A DNA stretch of 64,000 nucleotides, from contig MOEB01000016.1 in NCBI GenBank assembly GCA_001939945.1, forward strand, positions 1 to 64,000, written 5' to 3'. The notes under the pieces are model-generated. The model saw only the letters and a list, made by a program, of their open reading frames with translations, searched no databases and had not been told where the DNA came from. Shown in pieces: positions 10,646 through 18,286 of the stretch (its first letter is position 1; each line of letters opens with the position of its first letter). The stretch is from Aerophototrophica crusticola. GTDB taxonomy: Bacteria > Pseudomonadota > Alphaproteobacteria > Azospirillales > Azospirillaceae. A program made the translations under genes and the position numbers.

Positions 10646-11956
10646 ATGGCACGGGGTCTGACGGCGGCGGCCCTGGCGGCCGCCCTCCTGCTCACCGGCA
10701 CGGGCGCCCAGGCCCAGGTGGAGCTGGGCAAGCGCGACGCGCTGCGCGTCTGCGCCGACGCCAACGCCCTGCCCTTCTCCAACGACAAGGGGGAGGGGTT
10801 CGAGAACAAGCTGGCGGAGATGGTGGCGGCGGACCTTGGCGTCCCCGTCGCCTACACCTGGTTCCCCCAGGGCTTCGGCTTCGTCCGGAACACGCTGGGT
10901 GCCCGCAAGTGCGACATCGTCATGGGCACGGCGTCGGGTGAGCTGCTGATGCAGAACACCAACCCGTACTACCGGTCGGTGTACGCGCTGGTCTACCGCA
11001 AGGACAGCGGCCTGACCGCGACCAAGCTGTCCGACCCGGCGCTGAAGGGGGCCCGCATCGGCATCATGGCCCAGACCCCGCCCATGGACCTGATGGTGCG
11101 GTACGGTCTGACCAACATCGAGCCCTACCAGCTCGCCACCGACACCCGCGTCTACCAGCCCGCCCGCGACGCGGTGGTGGACGTGGCCACGGGCAAGACC
11201 GACGTCGCCGTGGTCTGGGGCCCGCTCGCCGCCTTCTGGGCATCGAAGCAGGAGGTGCCCCTGGTGGTGGCGCCCCTGGTGGAGGAGGCGGTGACGGGCC
11301 GCCTGTCCTTCCTGATCTCCATGGGCATCCGGCCGGAAGAGCCGGACTGGAAGCACTGGCTGAACGACTGGATCAAGGAAAACCAGCCGCGCATCGACGC
11401 GCTGCTGGCCAGCTACGGCATCCCCCTGCTGGACCGGGAGGGCAAGCTGATCCAGCCACCCCCGCCGGAGCCGGAGGGCTACCGCAAGTCCGACTACCGC
11501 TCGCCCGTGCCGGCGACCCTGAAGGGCGCCACGGTGCTGACCACGGCCACGCTGCAAAGGCTGGTGAAGGAAAAGCCGGACGCCGTCCTGCTGGACGTGC
11601 TGCCGCCCCAGGCGCCGAAGCCCGAGGGACGGCCGGAGGGGGCTGCCTGGACACCCCGCCCGCATGAGACGATCCCCGGCGCCACCTGGATGCCCGACGT
11701 GGGCCACGGGGACCCGACCCCGGCGCAGGAGGCCTATTTCCGCAAGGGGCTGGAACAGCTGACCGGCGGGGACAAGGGCAAGACCCTGGTCATGTTCTGC
11801 CGCCGGGACTGCTGGATGTCCTGGAACGCCGCCAAGCGCGCCATGGAATGGGGCTACACCGACGTGCGCTGGTATCCCGACGGCGTGGAGGGCTGGAGCG
11901 AGGCCCGCCGCCCCCTGAAGGCGGTGGAACCGCTGGACGGCGGGCCGCAGGGGTGA
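10646..11956 (+). CDS. xoxJ: XoxJ-like periplasmic binding protein fused to CXXCW/rhodanese-like domain
   Basis: Secreted 436-residue protein with signal peptide 1-24 (ending AQAQ). Residues about 25-275 form a bilobal binding protein of the quinoprotein-dehydrogenase-associated family (MxaJ/XoxJ), thought to help mature or activate the dehydrogenase. A Pro-rich linker follows (about 272-285, PPPPEPEG). Residues about 300-436 resemble the PQQ-dependent catabolism-associated CXXCW family, rhodanese-like: VLLDVLPPQ, then Cys385-Arg-Arg-Asp-Cys389-Trp390 and SWNAAKRAMEWGY. MxaJ and XoxJ are normally near 280-300 residues and the CXXCW protein is usually separate, so this is a fusion. Ribosome site GGGGGGAGG; 15 bases after xoxG. 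Confidence 0.9.
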   Translation: MARGLTAAALAAALLLTGTGAQAQVELGKRDALRVCADANALPFSNDKGEGFENKLAEMVAADLGVPVAYTWFPQGFGFVRNTLGARKCDIVMGTASGELLMQNTNPYYRSVYALVYRKDSGLTATKLSDPALKGARIGIMAQTPPMDLMVRYGLTNIEPYQLATDTRVYQPARDAVVDVATGKTDVAVVWGPLAAFWASKQEVPLVVAPLVEEAVTGRLSFLISMGIRPEEPDWKHWLNDWIKENQPRIDALLASYGIPLLDREGKLIQPPPPEPEGYRKSDYRSPVPATLKGATVLTTATLQRLVKEKPDAVLLDVLPPQAPKPEGRPEGAAWTPRPHETIPGATWMPDVGHGDPTPAQEAYFRKGLEQLTGGDKGKTLVMFCRRDCWMSWNAAKRAMEWGYTDVRWYPDGVEGWSEARRPLKAVEPLDGGPQG

Positions 11957-11960
11957 GGGA

Positions 11961-12563
11961 TCACCCCGGCGTCAGGTGCCCGTACAGGGTCCGCGCCACC
12001 GCGCCCAGCCGCCGCTCGATCATGGCCGGGCGCTCGCACAGGGTGGCCAGCATGCGGCGGCGGTCGTCCAGCACGCGGCGGTCCCAGGTCAGGCTCTCCT
12101 GCACCTCCGCCCGCGCCGGGTCGGCTTCCGGCAGGGCGGACAGCTTGCCCAGGTTGCCGGCGATGCGGTCCAGCAGTTCGCGTTGCAGCTTGCTGTACCG
12201 GCGGATGGCGTCCATGGCCTTGTCCCGCTCCCCCTGCATGGTGTCGAAGACGCCGGCGAACAGCAGGGTCAGCCGCTGGTCCCGGTCGGGGCCCTGCTGG
12301 CCGGCGAAGGCGTCCATGGCCGCCACCAGCTTGTCCGTGGGCACGCGGCGGTCGGCGGCCTGCGCCACCAGGGCCGCCACGTCCGGGTCCTGGTTCCAGG
12401 CCCCGGCGGGGATCTCGTCCACCGGCGGCCCGGCCCAGATCTGGCCGGGGGACAGCTTGGGCACCAGCACCTGCACGCAGGGGAAATCCGGGTCGTGGCC
12501 CTGCCGCGGGGCGGGCTGGGCCAGGGCGGGTGCCGCCATCATTAACGACAGTGCCAGGACCAA
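11961..12563 (-). CDS. Secreted protein of unknown function in the xox island
   Basis: Not recognised. The mature part (about 180 residues after a hydrophobic leader ending PALAQ) is charged and mostly helical, with DPDFPCVQVLVPKLSPGQIWAGPP near its start and two Cys in total (PCVQ and TLCER). The start is uncertain: no ATG with a good ribosome site exists. TTG at 12563 gives LVLALSLMMAAPALAQ as signal, and ATG at 12542 would leave a very short one. It is convergent with xoxJ (five bases between stops) and divergent from the DUF2380-like gene, whose ribosome site overlaps its 5' end. Its place suggests a periplasmic role with XoxF. Confidence 0.65.
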   Translation of the reverse strand: MVLALSLMMAAPALAQPAPRQGHDPDFPCVQVLVPKLSPGQIWAGPPVDEIPAGAWNQDPDVAALVAQAADRRVPTDKLVAAMDAFAGQQGPDRDQRLTLLFAGVFDTMQGERDKAMDAIRRYSKLQRELLDRIAGNLGKLSALPEADPARAEVQESLTWDRRVLDDRRRMLATLCERPAMIERRLGAVARTLYGHLTPG

Positions 12564-12578
12564 CCGGGGGAGGATGGG

Positions 12579-13067
12579 GTGAGGGGACTTTACTGCGGCG
12601 CGCTGGCGCTGCTGCTGACCGGCACGGCGGCCGCGCAGGACCGGCCCACGGCCGTCTTCGAGGTGGAGCTGTTGGACACGAGCGGCGAGGGCACCAAGCC
12701 CGACGAGGCCGCCCGCATCCAGGCCACCACGGCGGAGCTTCGCCGGCTGGTGGAAGGGGCCGCCGCCTATCGGGTCATCGACCTGGCCCCCGCGGCGGAG
12801 ATCATCGAGGCCCGCCGCCCCGTGCGCAACTGCAACGGCTGCGAGCTGGACATCGCCCGCGACCTGGGCGCCGAGGTGTCCTTCACCACCGTGGTGCACA
12901 AGGTCAGCACCCTGATCCTCAGCATGCAGATCGTCGCCCGCGACGTGAAGACCGGGGAGCCGCTGGCCATGGGCGTTTCCGACTTCCGCGGCGACAACAA
13001 CGAAGCCTGGCTGCACAGCATCCGCTGGCTGGCGAAGAACCGGCTGGGGCTGGTGGCGGCGAAGTGA
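12579..13067 (+). CDS. DUF2380-like secreted protein
   Basis: A 162-residue exported protein starting at GTG, preceded by GGGGGAGG (12566-12573). The first 20 residues are a signal peptide ending TAAAQ. The mature part opens with RPTAVFEVELLDTSGEG and contains a CNGC pair, RNCNGCELDIARDLGAEV, then ARDVKTGEPLAMGVSDFRGDNNEAWLHS. These features match the DUF2380 family, often found beside PQQ-dependent alcohol dehydrogenase genes. The biochemical role is unknown; the fold recalls lipoprotein/TolB-like ligand sensors. It is divergent from the unnamed secreted gene at 11961. Confidence 0.75.
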   Translation: MRGLYCGALALLLTGTAAAQDRPTAVFEVELLDTSGEGTKPDEAARIQATTAELRRLVEGAAAYRVIDLAPAAEIIEARRPVRNCNGCELDIARDLGAEVSFTTVVHKVSTLILSMQIVARDVKTGEPLAMGVSDFRGDNNEAWLHSIRWLAKNRLGLVAAK

Positions 13068-13123
13068 GCCGGGCTTCTGGCGAATCACGGTGGGCGCCGA
13101 GTCAACGCGCTCACCACCGACAC

Positions 13124-13224
13124 CCGCTTCCCCCGCGCAGGCGGGGGGGCACGGTCTTTCAGCCACGGATGCTGGCAGGAATCGGGTCAAGAACTGTGGG
13201 CCCCCGCCTGCGCGGGGGAAGCGG
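13124..13224. repeat. Dispersed inverted-repeat element, family 2, copy 1
   Basis: Perfect 24-base arms (13124-13147 and 13201-13224, core CCCCCGCGCAGGCGGGGG) enclose about 53 bases that include GGGTCAAGAACTGTGGG. Related elements lie at 28092-28181 and 61158-61252. This copy sits between two convergent genes, where it may also terminate transcription in both directions. Confidence 0.85.
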
Positions 13225-13279
13225 CACGGGATGCTACAAGTGACTTTCGAATTCGCAAGTCGCGGCATGGTCCCGCCCC

Positions 13280-14257
13280 TCACGGCTTCACCACCACGCC
13301 CCAGGGGCTGTCGCCCACGGGCAGGCTCTTGACCACCTTGCCGGCGGCCACGTCGATCACGCTCATGTCGTTGCTGACACCGTTGGTGGTGTAGAGGCGG
13401 CTGCCGTCCGGTGACAGGGACAGGTTCCAGACCCGCTGGCCCACCAAGTGGTAGCGGACCACCTCATGGGTCTGCTGGTCCACCTCCGCCACCCGGTTGC
13501 TGGGGCCCAGCGCAACGAAGGCGCGCTTGCCGTCGGCGGTCAGCTCGATGCCCACGGGCTGGATGCTCTCCTTCGGCACGCCGCGCACCTCGAAGCCGAT
13601 CTTCTTGATGATCTGCTTGGTGCCGACGTCGATGATGCTGACCGTGCCGCCGATCTCCGACGACACCCAGACATGTTTGCCGTCACTGGTGAACTGGGCC
13701 ACCCGGGGGCGGGCATCCACCAGCACGTTGTCGGTGATCTGAAGGGTGGTGGTGTCGATGAAGTGGGCCATGTTCGTCGTCTCCGACGTGTTGACCAGCC
13801 ACTTGCCATCGGGGCTGATGCCCATGCCCTCCGGCTCCACCCCCACCTGGATCTCCCCGATCACGGCCCGCTTCTCCGTGTCCACCACGGTGACCATGTT
13901 GTCGTCCTCGTTGGCGACATAGAGGATCGGCTTGTTGGGGTGCAGCACGAACAGCTCCGGGTCGGGGCCGGAAGGCAGGCTGTCCACCACCTTGCCGCTG
14001 GCCACGTCGATCACGTCGATCCGGTCCTCGTCGCCGACACAGACATAGAGCTTGCTCATGTCGTGGCTGAAGGTGATGCCGCGGGGCCGGCGGCCCACCT
14101 CGATCCGCTTCTCCAGGGTCAGGCTGTCGGACTTGACCACCGCCACGTCGTTGGACCGCTCGTTGGAGACATAGATGCTGTAGGCCTGCGCCGGCAGGGC
14201 CAGGACGCCGGCGAGGAGGGCGATGGTAAGCGTGCTGCGCGTCATCATGGGCGTCAT
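13280..14257 (-). CDS. PQQ-catabolism-associated YVTN beta-propeller protein (LutB-like)
   Basis: Exported 325-residue beta-propeller. After a signal peptide (about 1-25, ending PAQAY) it has about seven repeats of the form IYVSNERSNDVAVVKSD / LYVANEDDNMVTVVDTEKR / LYTTNGVSNDMSVIDVAAGK, the YVTN pattern. It matches the PQQ-dependent catabolism-associated beta-propeller family. Its order directly after an ABC binding protein matches lutA-lutB of the Methylobacterium lanthanide-uptake cluster, so a role in lanthanide handling is inferred. The upstream gene's stop is 22 bases away, suggesting one transcript. Confidence 0.85.
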   Translation of the reverse strand: MTPMMTRSTLTIALLAGVLALPAQAYSIYVSNERSNDVAVVKSDSLTLEKRIEVGRRPRGITFSHDMSKLYVCVGDEDRIDVIDVASGKVVDSLPSGPDPELFVLHPNKPILYVANEDDNMVTVVDTEKRAVIGEIQVGVEPEGMGISPDGKWLVNTSETTNMAHFIDTTTLQITDNVLVDARPRVAQFTSDGKHVWVSSEIGGTVSIIDVGTKQIIKKIGFEVRGVPKESIQPVGIELTADGKRAFVALGPSNRVAEVDQQTHEVVRYHLVGQRVWNLSLSPDGSRLYTTNGVSNDMSVIDVAAGKVVKSLPVGDSPWGVVVKP

Positions 14258-14279
14258 GGGGGGCGTCTCTCCGGCGGGT

Positions 14280-15518
14280 TCAACGGGTCAGCTTGCACTT
14301 GCTGTCGGCTTGGTCGTCCCCCAGCGTGTCGAGGACGGAGGTCTTGTGCAGGAATCCGTCCTGCGGGCTGACGGAGACGAGCATGCGCTCCCCCGCCAGC
14401 AGCACCGGCTGGCGCAACTGCCCGTCCCAGGCGCGGAAGGACAGGGCCTGGCCCTTGAAGGCCGCCAGCTCGAACTCCGGCCCGCGGATATAGGCCGATA
14501 GCTGCTCCGGGTCGGTGGACTTGGTGCGGCTCGCCGCCTCCCCGATGGCGCGCACGGCCACCCAGGCGGCGTGGTCGCGTTGGGTCATCCAGCGGCTGGC
14601 CAGCTTCTCGAACCGGCTGTGGAGCTGCGTCGCGCCCCATGCCTCCGTCACCCGGGACCAGGCGGTGGGGACAAGGCCATGGGTGCCCGCCACGGGGCGC
14701 GGCGACCAGGTGCGGTAGGGCAGGTACTCACCGAAGATGTCCCGCTCATCCGCCACCACCAGGATCTGGTGGTCATCGCCCTGGGTGGCCGTGGGCACCA
14801 GGGACTGGACCGTGGTGTGGCCGCTGTCGGAGCGGCGGTTGCCCTCCTCGAAGGTCCACTGCTTCTCCTCCACGATCCTCGCGCCGAACTTCTTGGCGGC
14901 GCGGCGCAGGGCGTCGGCATAGGCCTGGTCCTCCGGGTATTTCCCGGCCACCAGCATCCAGCGGTTCCACTTCTTCCAGACCAGGTACTGGGCCAGGGCA
15001 TCGGCCAGCAAGCGGCGGCTGGGGATGGTGTGCAGCAGGTTGGCGCGGCAGCCCTCGTTGCGCAGGACGTCGTCCGTGGCGCGGGCGTTGAACACCAGCA
15101 TGCCCTTGGCCGCCGGCTGGTCCAGGGCCTGGGCCAGCCGGTCGGCGGGCAGGTCGGCCACCAGCAGCTTCACCCCCTGGGACTGCAGCTCCCCCAGCTT
15201 GGTGGCCAGGTTCGCCGCCGGGTCGCCGGCGCGGGGGACCACCGCCTCCACCAGCCTGAACTCCTGCTTCAGGAAGCGGCCGGTCGTGTTGTTGTCGTTG
15301 ATGCCCAGCCGGGCGCCCTGCACCCCCTCGTCCCGCAACTCGGGCGCCAGGAAGGTCAGGGGCGTGCGCGGCGGCTCCTCCTGCCCAAGGTAGCCCACCA
15401 GCACGGCCTGCGCCTGGGCGGGCGGCGGTGGATTGCCGGCGGGTGCCCCGGCAAGGGCCGGGGCCATGGAGACGGATGAAATGACGGCGAGCGCCGCGAG
15501 CCGCAGCACCTTCCCCAT
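14280..15518 (-). CDS. ABC transporter substrate-binding protein, PQQ-alcohol dehydrogenase system (LutA-like)
   Basis: Periplasmic type-I-fold binding protein, 412 residues, with signal peptide to about residue 24 (ALAGAPAG). Contains VLVGYLGQEEPPRTPLTFLAPELRDEGVQGARLGINDNN and a paired-lobe LIVAB-like layout, typical of the PQQ-dependent alcohol dehydrogenase system family. LutA in Methylobacterium is the corresponding component for lanthanide uptake. The ATG at 15518 has an excellent site, GGGGAGGAAGG. The partner ATPase and permease genes are not in the window, and no genes for them lie next to it. Ligand unknown; lanthanide complex or chelator is inference from context. Confidence 0.85.
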   Translation of the reverse strand: MGKVLRLAALAVISSVSMAPALAGAPAGNPPPPAQAQAVLVGYLGQEEPPRTPLTFLAPELRDEGVQGARLGINDNNTTGRFLKQEFRLVEAVVPRAGDPAANLATKLGELQSQGVKLLVADLPADRLAQALDQPAAKGMLVFNARATDDVLRNEGCRANLLHTIPSRRLLADALAQYLVWKKWNRWMLVAGKYPEDQAYADALRRAAKKFGARIVEEKQWTFEEGNRRSDSGHTTVQSLVPTATQGDDHQILVVADERDIFGEYLPYRTWSPRPVAGTHGLVPTAWSRVTEAWGATQLHSRFEKLASRWMTQRDHAAWVAVRAIGEAASRTKSTDPEQLSAYIRGPEFELAAFKGQALSFRAWDGQLRQPVLLAGERMLVSVSPQDGFLHKTSVLDTLGDDQADSKCKLTR

Positions 15519-15774
15519 ATGGACCTTCCTCCCCGGGCCGCGCGTTGGCGGCCCAAACAGCGGATGACGGTACTTTGCCGTCCTGCCTTTGTTTCCAATA
15601 GTTTGCCGGGTCGGGCCTACCCCTTCAAGCCAGAAGCGTCCCATACCCCCCATGGGGCGGCAGAAATAACCGTAAGGGGCGGGATGGATGTCCCGCCCCG
15701 GCCCACCCCATTTCGGGGCTGGGACAGGCGGGCCACCTGTGCGCACACTTCTTCGGCGACCGAACGGGGTGACC

Positions 15775-16680
15775 ATGCCACGCCTTGCCCTGACGCTCCT
15801 GCTCCTGTTGCTGCTGCCCGGCCCCGCCTGGGCCGTGGAGCCCCTGCCGGTAACGGAGGTGGCGCCGGGCGTGTTCGTGCACCGGGGCGTGCATGAGGAA
15901 TCCGGCCCGGCCAATGGCGGGGACATCGCCAACATCGGCTTCGTGGTCGGGCGGGACGCGGTGGCCGTGGTGGACAGCGGCGGCACGCCGGGGATCGCCC
16001 GGCGGCTGCTGGCGGCGGTGCGGGCGAAGACCGACCGGCCCGTGCGCTATGTCATCAACACCCACATGCACCCGGACCATGTGCTGGGCAACGGCGCGCT
16101 GGCGGGGGAGGGGGTTACCTTCGCCGGCCATGCCAACCTGCCCGCCGCCCTGTCCGCCCGGTTCGAGACCTATGTCTCCCGCGCCAAGGACCATCTGGGG
16201 GAGGCGCCGGTGCTGGTGCTGCCGACCCTGCTGGTGAAGGACCGGGCGGAGATCGACCTGGGCGGCCGGGTACTGGACCTGGCGGCCCACCCCACGGCCC
16301 ACACCAACAACGACCTGACCGTGCTGGACCGCCAGACCGGCACCCTCTGGGCCGGGGACCTGCTGTTCCGGGAACGGCACCCTTCCCTGGACGGCAGCGT
16401 CAAGGGCTGGCTTGCGCTGTTGGACAGGTTGGTGACGGTGCAGGCCACCCAGGTCATCCCCGGCCACGGCCCGGTGGCGGAGTGGCCGGAGGCGGTGGAG
16501 CCCTTGCGCGCCTACCTTGCCCAGGTGGTGGGGGAGGTGCGCGCGCTGCAGAAAGAAGGGGTGGGGATCGCCCATGCCGTCCCCCGCGTGGCCGTGGAGG
16601 CGAAGACGCGGTGGGAACTGTGGGAGACCTACCACCCGCAACTGGTCACGGCGGCCTACGCCGAGCTGGAATGGGAGTGA
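15775..16680 (+). CDS. Quinoprotein relay system zinc metallohydrolase (MBL fold)
   Basis: Exported metallo-beta-lactamase-fold hydrolase, 301 residues. The signal peptide (about 1-20, LLLLLLLPGPAWA) follows ATG 15775; the frame extends upstream to 15688 but only this start gives a clean signal. Zinc site His97-Met-His99-Pro-Asp101-His102 (HxHxDH), then AHPTAHTNNDLTV, WAGDLLF and IPGHGPV supply the other ligands. The sequence fits the quinoprotein relay system zinc metallohydrolase 2 group, found with a SoxYZ-like carrier as here. Substrate unknown; a thioester or persulfide on the carrier is a reasonable guess. Confidence 0.85.
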   Translation: MPRLALTLLLLLLLPGPAWAVEPLPVTEVAPGVFVHRGVHEESGPANGGDIANIGFVVGRDAVAVVDSGGTPGIARRLLAAVRAKTDRPVRYVINTHMHPDHVLGNGALAGEGVTFAGHANLPAALSARFETYVSRAKDHLGEAPVLVLPTLLVKDRAEIDLGGRVLDLAAHPTAHTNNDLTVLDRQTGTLWAGDLLFRERHPSLDGSVKGWLALLDRLVTVQATQVIPGHGPVAEWPEAVEPLRAYLAQVVGEVRALQKEGVGIAHAVPRVAVEAKTRWELWETYHPQLVTAAYAELEWE

Positions 16681-16685
16681 ACGCC

Positions 16686-17492
16686 ATGAAGACCCGTACC
16701 TTGCTGCTGGCCGGCCTGCTGCTGGCGCCCCTGCCAGCCTATGCCCAGGAAGCGCCGACGCCCGAGGACCAGGAGCGTTGGGCCTATGTGCGGGAAACCC
16801 TGTTCCCCGGCCGAAAGGCGGAACCCGCCGGCGACCGCCTGGCGCTGGAGGCGCCGAACCGCGCCGCCGATGCGTCCATCGTGCCAATCGCGGTGACGGC
16901 CAAGGATGACCCCGCCGACCCGGTGACCAAACTCCACCTGTTCATCGACGACAACCCGGTGCCCCGCGCCCTGTCGGCCACCCTGGGGCCCGCCGCCGCC
17001 CGGCCGGCGCTGGAAACCCGGGTACGGGTCAACGAATACACCTGGGTCCATGCCGTGGCGGAGACCAAGGCCGGCCGCCTGCTGGAGACGGGCCGCTTCG
17101 TCAAGGCCAGCGGCGGCTGCTCCGCCCCCGCCCTGAAGGACCCGGCAGAGGCCGCGGCCCGGCTGGGCAGGATGAAGCTGAACCTGCCCGCCGACTTCCG
17201 CCCGGGGGAGCCGGTGAAGGCCCAGATCCTGGTCAGCCACCCCAACAACAGCGGCCTGCAATTCGACCAGGTCAGCCGCACCTACATCCCCGCCCATTAC
17301 GTGGACAAGGTGCTGGTCCGCTACAACGGGCAGGAAGTGGCGACGGTGGAGGCCGACATCTCCCTTTCCGAGGACCCCAGCCTGCACTTCGCCTTCACGC
17401 CCGAACCCACCGGCACCCTGGAGGTGGAGGTCACCGACAGCAAGGGCGCCAGCTTCAAGCAGTCCTGGCCGGTGGCCGCGCGGGGGAGTTGA
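16686..17492 (+). CDS. Quinoprotein dehydrogenase-associated SoxYZ-like carrier
   Basis: Periplasmic 268-residue protein, signal 1-21 (PLPAYAQ). The N-terminal half resembles SoxY, ending in SGGCSAPAL, where Cys145 would be the swinging-arm attachment residue; in classic SoxY the Cys is near the C-terminus in a GGCGG tail. The C-terminal half resembles SoxZ (FRPGEPVKAQILVSHPNNSGL, LHFAFTP). SoxY and SoxZ are fused here, as in the quinoprotein-associated carrier family. Starts five bases after the metallohydrolase stop. What it carries is not known; with the hydrolase it may form a relay linked to XoxF or to C1 sulfur chemistry. Confidence 0.85.
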   Translation: MKTRTLLLAGLLLAPLPAYAQEAPTPEDQERWAYVRETLFPGRKAEPAGDRLALEAPNRAADASIVPIAVTAKDDPADPVTKLHLFIDDNPVPRALSATLGPAAARPALETRVRVNEYTWVHAVAETKAGRLLETGRFVKASGGCSAPALKDPAEAAARLGRMKLNLPADFRPGEPVKAQILVSHPNNSGLQFDQVSRTYIPAHYVDKVLVRYNGQEVATVEADISLSEDPSLHFAFTPEPTGTLEVEVTDSKGASFKQSWPVAARGS

Positions 17493-17510
17493 CGGGGGGC
17501 AGGGCACCGA

Positions 17511-17655
17511 TGTCACCCCGGCCTTGAGCCGTGGCCCTTGGGAAAGCGGACGTGCCAAGGAATGGCAACGGGGGACAGAATCAAGGACAACAGGGGCTTT
17601 CGGTGCTTTGCATCGACCGTTCCCGAGGGCCCCGGGTCAAGCCCGGGGTGACCTC
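17511..17655. repeat. REP-like dispersed element, family 1, copy A
   Basis: The ends are TGTCACCCCGGCCTTGAGCC and GGGTCAAGCCCGGGGTGACC, inverted relative to each other, with a middle that shares GGAAAGCGG...TGCCA and GGGGCTTTCGGTGC blocks with copies at 28857, 52827 and 55792. Similarity continues outside the arms as GCAGGGC on the left and TGCCTTGCA on the right. It lies between convergent genes. Confidence 0.85.
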
Positions 17656-17679
17656 ATGTGCCTTGCACTGTTTTTCCCC

Positions 17680-18099
17680 TCACCGCGCCGCGTGGTCGCG
17701 GGAGAAGCATTCCAGATCGGCGTCGAGCTGGGCCTGGCGGAAGCGGTCCATCAGGTCCTTGACCCAGTTCACGTCGCGCAGCGCCCCGGCCCGCTCGCCC
17801 GGCATCTGGGCCAGGGCCATGGCGGTCTCCACCGACGTGTAGTCCTCATAACTGATCTGGCTGGCGATCACGTCGATGCTGCACGAGCATTTGCGCACGG
17901 CCTCGTGCGACTTGCCGTTGGTGGCCATGCAGCCCAGCACGTAATCCACCCGCGCCTCGGTGGGATAGTCGTTGGCAAGGGCGGGTGCCGCGGGGGCCGT
18001 GGTCGGGCCCGTGGCGGTGGCGGGGTTGGGATCGGCTGCAAGGGAAGGAACGGCCAGGAGCAGCAGGGCTCCGGCGGCGGCACTCAGCATCCTGGGCAT
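17680..18099 (-). CDS. Small Cys-containing secreted protein of the xox island
   Basis: Not assigned to a named family. It has 139 residues, a signal peptide (1-21), an Ala/Pro/Thr-rich spacer (about 24-43) and a compact helical domain with Cys57, Cys71-Ser-Cys73 and Cys131. The core reads YPTEARVDYVLGCMATNG and AVRKCSCSIDVIAS. Four cysteines could form two disulfides or bind a metal. From memory, similar small proteins accompany xoxF/pqq genes in other alphaproteobacteria, but I cannot verify that here. It is convergent with the SoxYZ-like gene, with a REP-like element between. Confidence 0.75.
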   Translation of the reverse strand: MPRMLSAAAGALLLLAVPSLAADPNPATATGPTTAPAAPALANDYPTEARVDYVLGCMATNGKSHEAVRKCSCSIDVIASQISYEDYTSVETAMALAQMPGERAGALRDVNWVKDLMDRFRQAQLDADLECFSRDHAAR

Positions 18100-18143
18100 G
18101 TCTCACTCCCGGCGGGGCGGGCGTGGGCGCCCGCCCTTCTTGT

Positions 18144-18159
18144 TAGACCGACCAGTCTG
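18144..18159. promoter_or_regulatory. TetR-type operator (TAGACCGACCAGTCTG)
   Basis: Imperfect 16-base palindrome of the form TAGACC-N4-AGTCTG, close to the TAGACC-N4-GGTCTA operator known for NemR-type TetR repressors. It lies between the divergent 139-residue gene (starts 18099) and the YqcI/GntA-like gene (starts 18287), so it could control either. No tetR gene is adjacent. Confidence 0.5.
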
Positions 18160-18286
18160 GGCGCAGCGGGGGCGGCTGGCAACTAGCTGTTCGGGCCCGG
18201 GCCCCCCGACCATCGGATGATGCCCCGGGAACCCAAGGGGGGTCTGCGGAGTTTTCCAGGTCCCGCCGGCAAGAGAAACCGCCGGC

